DNA of 64,000 bases from Pyxicephalus adspersus (taxonomy: Eukaryota > Chordata > Amphibia > Anura > Pyxicephalidae): the NCBI RefSeq assembly GCF_032062135.1, contig NC_092866.1, forward strand, positions 28,083,795 through 28,147,794. Direction: 5' to 3'. Each line of letters begins with the position of its first letter. Positions within the stretch are counted from its first letter, which is position 1. Under the pieces are notes generated by a model. The model had not been told where the DNA came from. It did not search any database and saw nothing but the letters and a program-made list of their open reading frames with translations. The position numbers and the translations under genes are program-made. Shown piece by piece: positions 56,721 to 64,000 of the stretch.

Positions 56721-59700
56721 GATTAAATATTTATTCTAAACTAGTTTTTCCCTTTCTTCAGATATCATTTTAGAGTTTAATTCTTAAGAGTGCACACAAT
56801 AACAAATTGCATGTCTATTGCATGTAGTACATCTAAATCTAAAATCTTACAATTGAGTATAATTGTGCAGAAGATTACACGCAGTTTACATTTAATGTGC
56901 AGCTGTGGCGAATGATATGTGAACAGGTTTTCTTCCTCTAACAGGATCCATCAGAGAATATCAGTGGGCAGTCAAATGTATAGTAGTGATGGTCAGACAA
57001 GTACATAGTTGATTTATTAATTTCGTTAATTTTGATTTGAAATTTGGATAAGATGATTTATGCCCAAACCACCTTACTAAACTGCCCAACACTTTGTTTT
57101 TATACACTGTTTTTTTTTTCAACCTTTTTGCTTCAAGAATTTGCATCGTTCAATTTTGGAGTTAGTTGGGCTTTCAAGTCTGGGGGGAAGACATTGTGTA
57201 ATTCAGTTGAGGCCATTTATAGGACTGATAAGAAAGCTTTTGTCCCACAAAAAGCATGTGAAGCTGACCAATTCATAGAGACATGTACCAATTCTAAAAG
57301 AAACTAACATACAACAGAGAGGGCTTTTTATGTGGTGACATGGGGAGACAATGAAAATATATACATTTTTTCAATTTAATGCTTGGAGCATACCTTAAAG
57401 CTGGACATGGTGAAATGCAACAGTCTCAGTAACAAAGCATTAGCAGTTTACTCTGTCAGCACATATTTAGCAGTGAAATTGTTTTTTGTTCATTTTTTTT
57501 CAATCTGATTTTTTTTTATTTAAAAATAATGACTTTTTCAGGTAGTTTTAGCAGTTAAACATTTTAATTCAGAGGTACTAAGCCTGCTTTGTTATATTTA
57601 GTACAATTAGCAATTGACAGTTTGGTAGCATAGTTTGTAAGTTCCTTTTAATTGTATCACAGCGCTGTATTGTCCTAAGAGATAAGGATGATGTGTGGTC
57701 TGTGGCCACCTCATCCCTCACCTCTTCACCTCACTGGAACCTATTATACAGCTTCAACAGCTGAAAGTTCTTTCATTTTATTATCAATGTATTATGATTT
57801 GGAGGTGAATAAAATACTTACTGTAGTTGATGTAACTATGATAATAGGGTGGTGAATATGTGGTGATTCTGATGTGCACTAGTTACTAGACAGCGGTGTG
57901 GTATTATGCTGTACACAAAGGGCAGTTCCATAAAATTGAAAAAAAAGACTCTAACAACAAAACCAAAACAAACATGATAGGACAAATCACTAAAAACGCC
58001 CACCAGATTTGTGTTTTTATTATTTTTTTTATATATTATAACAAAATAAAAATGGAAAATTGGCAAATGACAAACACTCTGACAGCTTGGCTGCTTTGTC
58101 TCTTGCCTTCTTAATACTGAGATGGCTGGGTTATCCATTCTTTTAAATTATTGGCTTTTGTGAATCGGATGACCAGGGGCAAGTTAAAGCAGTTATTTAT
58201 AAGTTGTTTCTAATTTTTTTTGTTTAAATTTATAACCCATCTGTAGGGCATTTAAATCCTGGGGATCTGCTTCTAGTCAAAAGTTTAAGTGAACCCAATT
58301 AACTCCCCTGATAAGCATAGTTAATCCTTAGGGCATTATATCATATGAGAGTTAATGAATATGAGTGTCTTTACTGACCTAGCAAATGTATATACATGTC
58401 GAGATTTAGGAAAAGAAGCAAGAGGCGCTGTTATCTCAGAGAAGAACGATAGTGATCGAGAGGAGTTTTTTCAACCTGTTTGGTTGATGCTGTCATTGAG
58501 AGCTGTAGACTGGCAGATGTCTTCCACTCACCAAAGATATAGTCACTAATCCAGCCAAATATCTCTGGGATGGATTAAAACGCTCCCAGAGGTTAGTATG
58601 GTTTAGTTTAGGCTCACTATATGAAAATGATGACACCTTGTTTAAATCTTCAGATACATTAGATATTGCTTAGTAAATATAAAGATTTTGGAATTAAAGT
58701 GAGTATCTGCTGTAGTGTGTTTGAATCATTATGGTCAGTTCAGCATAAGCAGCACTTGAAAAGTAGTGACAATGAATTGAAAAAAAATAACCTTGGCGAA
58801 TATTACAAAACTGATGCACTGCCGCTAAATCATATCACTCAGCAGTTGGGTTCCATTCTCTGTGTGACGACATATTGCTTTTGCTCAGTGTTTGTTATCA
58901 AAACTGAAATGTTTATACCTTAAACCATTTTATGTTGTGTTAGGAATATGTAACTTTATTTATAGTAGACCATAGTATTACAGAGTACAGGGGGCAGGGC
59001 CACCTTTTTTAATGACACATAAATTACATAGGTCCTGAGGATAACTAACTTTTGGTAAAGGTTCTCATTAGGCAAAGGAGAGTCCCACCCATTGCAGCCG
59101 ATTAGAATGTAACACATCTGCAATGGAAATTGTACATTGCATGGTGACTGTGGTGGGAACAGAATTCTCTGGCATAATGGGAGAAATCCTTACAATACTA
59201 AGTCACTAGGAGGGGGAGATTACATGCACCCTTCTCTCTATAACAAACCTCTAAACACAGATATAGAATAATAACAATCAGCCATTGATACAGATAGAGG
59301 AAAATGTCTTGCTGCTATGGGATTTCATTACAATAGACAGGCAGGGAAAAGAGGAGGAGGCCAGAAGACCTACAGATCTGCTTACAATAGCTCCTGCTAA
59401 TCTTTCCTTTTGTAAGGTAATTAGCAGAGCCCATTCTCTGTGTGTCTATTAGTTCATTGCAACTCATTATCCTGTCTGATTTGTAAGGTCACAATAGGGC
59501 AGTGAATTTAGGAAAGGATATGGACTAGGCACCCAATACACAAACTTTCCCTAATAAAAAGCAAAGACAGAACAATCTGTGTTGGCAGAGATACACAACA
59601 CATTTGATTGTAAATGCACCATATTAGGTCTATTGTGGATGTGTGCCTAGAGTAGCATGGTGACTTAAGTCCTGCGACAATTTGCAAAACTTTTACTTTT

Positions 59701-60044
59701 TATTTTATTTGTTCCTGTGTGGTCACATCTAGATATTTAAAGATACTTCTGGCAACATAAGACATAACAAGTTGGTAAGGGTCCCATAGACATTAGATGG
59801 TAGTCTCTCCATTAATTGTGTTTAGGTGAGCTACATATTTTTGAGCTACAGACAGACAGGGTAGGCATATGGGCACACAGTGGTTAGACAACCTTTTTTG
59901 TCACTACTATTTTAACCTGATAAGCTAGTGTTTGAGGTGTATGCAGAACATTTTTCCTAAGTAGACTATGCTGGCCAGCAATGGTGCTTTTAGGTGCTTA
60001 GATCGATCATGTGCATGCATCTAACCACCCTAATACATTAATAT

Positions 60045-60091
60045 ATGCGCTATATAAATCCTGTTTATTAATAATAATAATAATAATAATA
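60045..60091 (+). mobile_element. SINE/element 3' tail fragment
   Basis: 'gcgctatataaatcctgttt' followed by (AAT)n, identical to the reverse of the 49263-49285 tail. Confidence 0.75.
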
Positions 60092-60153
60092 TAGCTTTGC
60101 TATAGTTAGCTCTAATAATATCATCTAATTGTTTGACGAATGTTTATTGGTAC

Positions 60154-60156
<3 letters not shown>

Positions 60157-60194
<38 letters not shown>
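60157..60194. repeat. (AT)n(AC)n microsatellite
   Basis: Alternating AT that passes into CA units. Confidence 0.95.
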
Positions 60195-60195
<1 letters not shown>

Positions 60196-60399
60196 AATCA
60201 GAATGATTTCAAACTTTTACCTAAAATACTTTGTGCTAGATAGTACACATCACTGACTGTTTCAATAAATAAATAAATGGCCATTGCTTTCACTGTCTGA
60301 TTGCAGCCAGATAGAAACAAATTACATACTTTATGAGTGACACAACCCAGTTGGCCTTATTTTTTAAAATAATCACCACACTTATTGATGGTGTATCCT

Positions 60400-60575
60400 C
60401 CTTAATAGGGAATGTCAGAGGTCATCCCTGGTTGATCGTTTAGTGATTCACCATGGTGGATCACTAAACAGCCTTGAATGACTGCTGTGCACATGCTATA
60501 TTTTTGCCAGAGACAATCACAATGGTTTGTTTGGACCAACAAATATTTAGCTTGTGCACATAGCTTAACAACCAC
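60400..60575. mobile_element. Possible diverged family A fragment
   Basis: 'ggttgatcgtttagtgattc', 'accaacaaatatttagcttg' and 'tgtgcacatagctta' resemble the 3' part of family A, but the match is weak. It also contains the inverted repeat TTTAGTGATTCACCATGGTG / ggatcactaaac. Confidence 0.35.
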
Positions 60576-60810
60576 CAGAGAATATATGGCTCAGCCTGCA
60601 GACATTGGGGATCAAACCTCATTTAATGCTTAGACATGGGGGCACCATATCTGTCAACCCACTCTAATAACCAGGCTCCAGTTAAACAATGGGTTGGTTT
60701 TCTGCAGGTGACATTGTATTGACCTTTATCTGTGTTCCATTGTATAGCTATCTCTCCACCTGTGGATTCCTTCCCCTCCTCCTTACACCCTCCCTGTAGC
60801 TCTGCAATCT

Positions 60811-60854
60811 TGATTGACAGGTCATCCAGACTCTCCTCCCTTTGTTTTCAAGGA
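60811..60854 (+). promoter_or_regulatory. PBX-MEIS/PREP plus SOX motif cluster
   Basis: TGATTGACAG (60811-60820) is the exact PBX-PREP/MEIS decamer. It overlaps AGGTCA (60819-60824, nuclear receptor half site), and CCTTTGTTTTC (about 60839-60849) contains the SOX core in reverse. 15 kb downstream of foxa4. Motif-level evidence only. Confidence 0.25.
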
Positions 60855-61102
60855 TCAGTCATTGTCATATAAGAAGAATACTTCTTCTGCAATATCACTC
60901 TTTACATGGAGACAGTCTTATATCAGTTAAAAGTGGCCTCAGCCATTTGGAGCAGTCAGATGTGTAACATGATCCAAATGCCAGTATTTTATTATCAGAC
61001 AGGTGCATACATGTTGATTAGACAATTAATTTTCTGAAAGCAGGATTTACAAAATACTGTTTCATAAAAAATGTATTAGATACATTCTAGCTTAGGGTTA
61101 GG

Positions 61103-61123
61103 TCTCTCTCTCTCTCTCTCTCT
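61103..61123. repeat. (CT)n microsatellite
   Basis: About 21 bp of CT units. Confidence 0.9.
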
Positions 61124-61757
61124 GCAGTCTTTTAGTGAACAAATTAAACCAATTTAGGTTTAAAAGTGTTGCAACCAGGTCATTAATTTTGGTGTGCTGT
61201 CACACAACTCCTAACCCTAACCCAAATGTCTTCCAGGACACATGGGAAGTAAGCACTTACCTCTTACCTTCTAATCTTAAAAAAGTCTTTCTGCATTTCT
61301 TCCTGCAGTCTTCTAACCATTATAAATAATCCAAGGTTTGGAGTCATGCTAAGCAAGAGTAGCTATACTTATTTGTCCTAAATTCCCCACTAATGGAAAA
61401 CTGTTCTGAGTTTCTGACACCAGCAGAAACCCGGCAAAGCTTGACATTATTTGGAAGATCAAATACAACAACTTTTGAATACCATGACACCCCAAAGTGT
61501 AAGTAATATCAATCTGCAGGGAAAAAAAGAGAATAAATGGAGAAAACTTTTTAAACAATGTGGATGCAGTAATTAGGTAAAGCAAAAGCTTTGTTTTTCA
61601 AGCTGAGAATGGGACCAGTCGGTTTGTAGAAGCATGGACACATATGTACCGTTTATCATAAGCCAGCTTGCATTGTACACATATTGAACATATATGCAAA
61701 CACTATAAAGAGGAGATTACATGGCATACTTCCAAGATATTTATTATTGATCTAGAC

Positions 61758-61945
61758 CAGGGGTGCCCAATATGTGGATCGTGATCTACTGGTAAATCGC
61801 AAAGACAACACAAGTGGATCGCGAAGCCCTGCCTTCAAAATAAACTCTAGCGCGTAGAGGAGTTAAGTCAAAGTTTTTTTTCTTGGTAGATCATTTTGAC
61901 TTGGTCATTTTAAAAGTAACACGCCAAAATGTGTGGGCACCCCTG
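61758..61945. mobile_element. hAT-type MITE with 8-bp target duplication
   Basis: Ends CAGGGGTGCCCAA and GGGCACCCCTG are inverted. Perfect 8-bp direct repeats ATCTAGAC at 61750-61757 and 61946-61953. 188 bp; interior 'gtggatcgtgatctactggt', 'ggtagatcattttgac'. Confidence 0.95.
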
Positions 61946-61953
61946 ATCTAGAC

Positions 61954-62284
61954 CATATTTGCAGTCATTCAATTTCCCAAATGGTAAAATAGAATTTGTA
62001 ATTTTCAGCAGTTCTGGGGTTGCAACAAGAGATATGAAAAACATAAACTGCTAGTATATTAATCCCTGCTACAAAAAGCCCTAATTATATAGGCACCCAA
62101 ATATGTAAATGATATGTGTGTCCTCACAAGGAGATGAGAATGTCAGTATTTAATTGTTTTTAAAGTTTCATCACTTTCACTTCCATTTGTTGTAGAATTG
62201 TAGTCCCTGCATTCCTTTCAATATTACACAGTATAAGGTTGAAACCAAATAAATTTTACAGGAAAATCAACATCAGCTACTACA
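61954..62284. other. Intergenic, no gene seen
   Basis: No recognised feature. Confidence 0.5.
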
Positions 62285-62508
62285 ACCTACCCACCTACCA
62301 TTACCCACATTGATCCATTTGCCATCACCTCTCTTCACTTGGCATCACTTTTCTACCCTCATCATCAATTTACCCTCACTTACCTCACCATAGCCCCTCC
62401 ACTTACTGTCACTTCTCCATTTGCCATCCCCATCACCTGCTGATTTGCCATCACCATCACATCTCCATTTGACATCACCATGACTTCTCCCCTTACCCCC
62501 ATCATCAA
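62285..62508. repeat. G-poor degenerate minisatellite
   Basis: Repeated words ccatttgccatcaccatcac / ttcacttggcatcactt / tccacttactgtcacttc at about 15-25 bp spacing. The plus strand is rich in C, A and T and very poor in G. Confidence 0.7.
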
Positions 62509-62544
62509 AGGGCGTGCTTTTATACTAGAAGTGATAAGACTGCC

Positions 62545-62822
62545 TACGGGTAAGTACACATATAATTGTCGTTTAAAAGGATCTTTCACAACATGTACTT
62601 ACAGCACGGTTCTGCTCCATGGAGAGTGGAGAATGACACAGGGGCACCCCACTGCGCTCTCTCCCTTCACTTTCATTACAATTTCTAGTTGTCCTATGTC
62701 TGTGGATTCGTCAGAAAGGTTGTTCGGACGATGGACGACAACCACTGTACACACGCAAGATTCTCGTCCGATATCAGCCCTAAGCTGATTGTACGAGAAC
62801 CATTGCACATGTGTATGTAGCC
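62545..62822 (-). mobile_element. Family A1 MITE
   Basis: 'aaaggatctttcacaacatg', 'cgctctctcccttcactttc', 'gacgatggacgacaacc' and the end ATGTGTATGTAGCC followed by TAA. The left end is eroded. Confidence 0.88.
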
Positions 62823-63064
62823 TAAGAATCAGCTTAAAAATGGACCAATATTACTGCAGACATTGAATATCAGCTTGGTAGCCAATTATATCTTATCTTA
62901 AAGGTCTAATTCAAATTTCTGCATTTTACTATAATGTATATTTATATTTTTTTTCAGCAGCACTCATGTGCAGGTGGGATTTCATAATTTTTTTTTAGCT
63001 GCACTGGACTGCGAATTGGAAACAGCAAGAAACACTTTGTTTATATAAATGAGCCTTAGTAAAT

Positions 63065-63405
63065 GGTGCAGCACAGTGGATCAGGGGTTAGCACTCTTGC
63101 CCTTGCAGTGCTAGGTCCAAGGTTCAAATATTGGCCAGGACACTATATGCAAGGAGTTTGCTGGTTCCACCAAGTTGCAAGGGATTCCTCCAGGTACTCT
63201 GGTTCCTCCCACTTTCCAAAAAACATGCAGGTCAGTTAACTGGCTTCCCCTAAAAATTGGACTTGGACTTAAAATCTTAATGACATATGAGTATGGACAT
63301 TAGATTGTGAGCCCCTTTGAGGGACAGCTAGTCACTGACACAACTATGGACTTTGTAAAACACTTTGTAATGTGTTTGTGCTATATAAATACTGGATGAT
63401 AATAA
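63065..63405 (+). mobile_element. tRNA-headed SINE-like repeat, full length
   Basis: Head 'cacagtggatcaggggttag' with A-box-like and B-box-like (caaggttcaaatatt) sequences, body 'gccaggacactatatgc', 'gtactctggttcctccc', 'cattagattgtgagcccc', and the tail 'tgtttgtgctatataaatac' ending in (ATA)n. An internal ~20 bp insertion at about 63170. Confidence 0.88.
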
Positions 63406-63753
63406 TGGGACACAGGTCTATTGCTAGCTATTATGCAAGTAGGGAAGGGTTAACGTAATGAAGTCGGAGGATAAGCTGGGGTTCACACTCAACCTTTCTG
63501 GCAGCATCTCTGCTCTTAGAATCAGTCTCACCTGTCTGTTGCATCATTGCATGTAAAGAGAAATTATGTCCTATGGAAAGAGATATTTATGGAATGGTGG
63601 CAGCGAATCTCACCCAGGACACCAGATGGGTGACATATGGCAACGTATTCTCCTGATGCAAGCTCTTAGTGCTGTTGTGTATGGAAACTGGAATGGTAGC
63701 AGCCTGAACCAGAAGAAACCTATTTGTAATTATTATACAGCACGATGTGTCAC
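63406..63753. other. Intergenic, no gene seen
   Basis: No recognised feature. Confidence 0.5.
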
Positions 63754-63756
63754 TAA

Positions 63757-64000
63757 AGCTGCGTACACACTTCCAATTTTTATCGTTCAAAATGAACGAC
63801 GAACGAACGACGAACGATCGATTGGGCAAAAATCGTTCGTAAAAAAAGTAACCAACGACGCCGACGAACGAGGAAAGTCGTTGGAAATGAACGACCGGAC
63901 CGGCGGATCGGATGACGATCGTTGACCATCATTCGTGTGTACGATCGTTCATTGATCGTCCATGGTCTGAGCATGCGTGATGAACGAGCGTTCATTCACT
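63757..64000 (+). mobile_element. Family A2 MITE, runs off the window
   Basis: TAA (63754-63756) then AGCTGCGTACACACTTCC. 'gaacgacgaacgaacgacga' and 'ccgacgaacgaggaaagtcg' match the reverse of the 12056 copy. Well preserved; the right end lies beyond 64000. Confidence 0.9.

Larger units (their letters stand above)
56721..60399. other. Intergenic, no gene seen
   Basis: AT-rich. The 59330-59480 part carries homeodomain-type words (GGTAATTAGCAG) in less repetitive sequence. A SINE-type tail (60045-60091, gcgctatataaatcctg plus (TAA)n) and a (TA)n(CA)n microsatellite (60157-60194) are present. No coding region. Confidence 0.5.
60576..61757. other. Intergenic; candidate regulatory cluster near 60.8 kb
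   Basis: No gene. A (CT)n run at 61103-61123. The 60770-60870 region is less AT-rich and holds homeodomain and SOX-type motifs (separate entry). Confidence 0.5.

Noticed and set aside
61200..61225. Telomere-like CTAACCCTAACCC
   Set aside because: Only two units; too short for an interstitial telomeric site.
1..64000. CRISPR arrays, operons, bacterial features, endogenous retroviral genes
   Set aside because: The DNA is vertebrate nuclear. No spacer-repeat arrays, and no gag, pol or env-like reading frames were recognised.

Overview
The window is nuclear DNA from an amphibian, most likely a neobatrachian (ranoid-type) frog. Three things point there. It carries a two-exon foxa4 (pintallavis/XFKH1-type) gene, a FOXA paralogue best known from frogs. 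It is AT-rich with very long intergenic stretches. It is also packed with frog-type repeats: hAT, Tc1 and TTAA-target elements, tRNA-headed SINE-like repeats, and one dominant hairpin-rich MITE family. The species cannot be fixed from sequence alone.

Only two protein-coding genes are supported, both on the + strand. At 3686-5515 is cd248 (endosialin/TEM1), coding for a C-type lectin domain, a Sushi-like region, four EGF-like modules and the start of the Thr-rich stalk. Its frame runs into a 5'-truncated MITE (5462-5670) that supplies the last 17 residues and the stop, so no transmembrane or cytoplasmic part is encoded here. At 43012-43080 plus 44692-45813 is foxa4, a 396-residue forkhead factor split by one phase-0 intron. 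Its 3' UTR ends near a poly(A) signal at 46676.

Layout: 1-3.6 kb, repeat remnants (one holding a hammerhead-ribozyme-like motif) and the cd248 5' flank; 3.7-5.7 kb, cd248 plus MITE; 5.7-42 kb, intergenic DNA with about 30 recognisable repeat insertions, several nested, and a degraded Tc1 transposase at about 28 kb; 42.3-46.7 kb, foxa4, with a ~270 bp direct repeat flanking exon 1; 46.7-64 kb, a gene-free downstream region with MITEs, an L1-like insertion (49 kb), a G-rich unclassified block (54.9-56.7 kb) containing a U2-snRNA-like hairpin, and candidate regulatory clusters.

The most interesting biological point is the linkage. In human, FOXA1 lies near CLEC14A and FOXA2 lies near THBD/CD93. 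Here foxa4 lies 37 kb from cd248, the remaining group XIV C-type lectin. This suggests an ancestral FOXA plus group-XIV-lectin pair duplicated in the early vertebrate genome duplications. The second is the repeat-derived end of cd248, which is either a real loss of the membrane anchor or an assembly join inside a repeat. All identifications rest on reading the sequence and on remembered family features; no database search was run.
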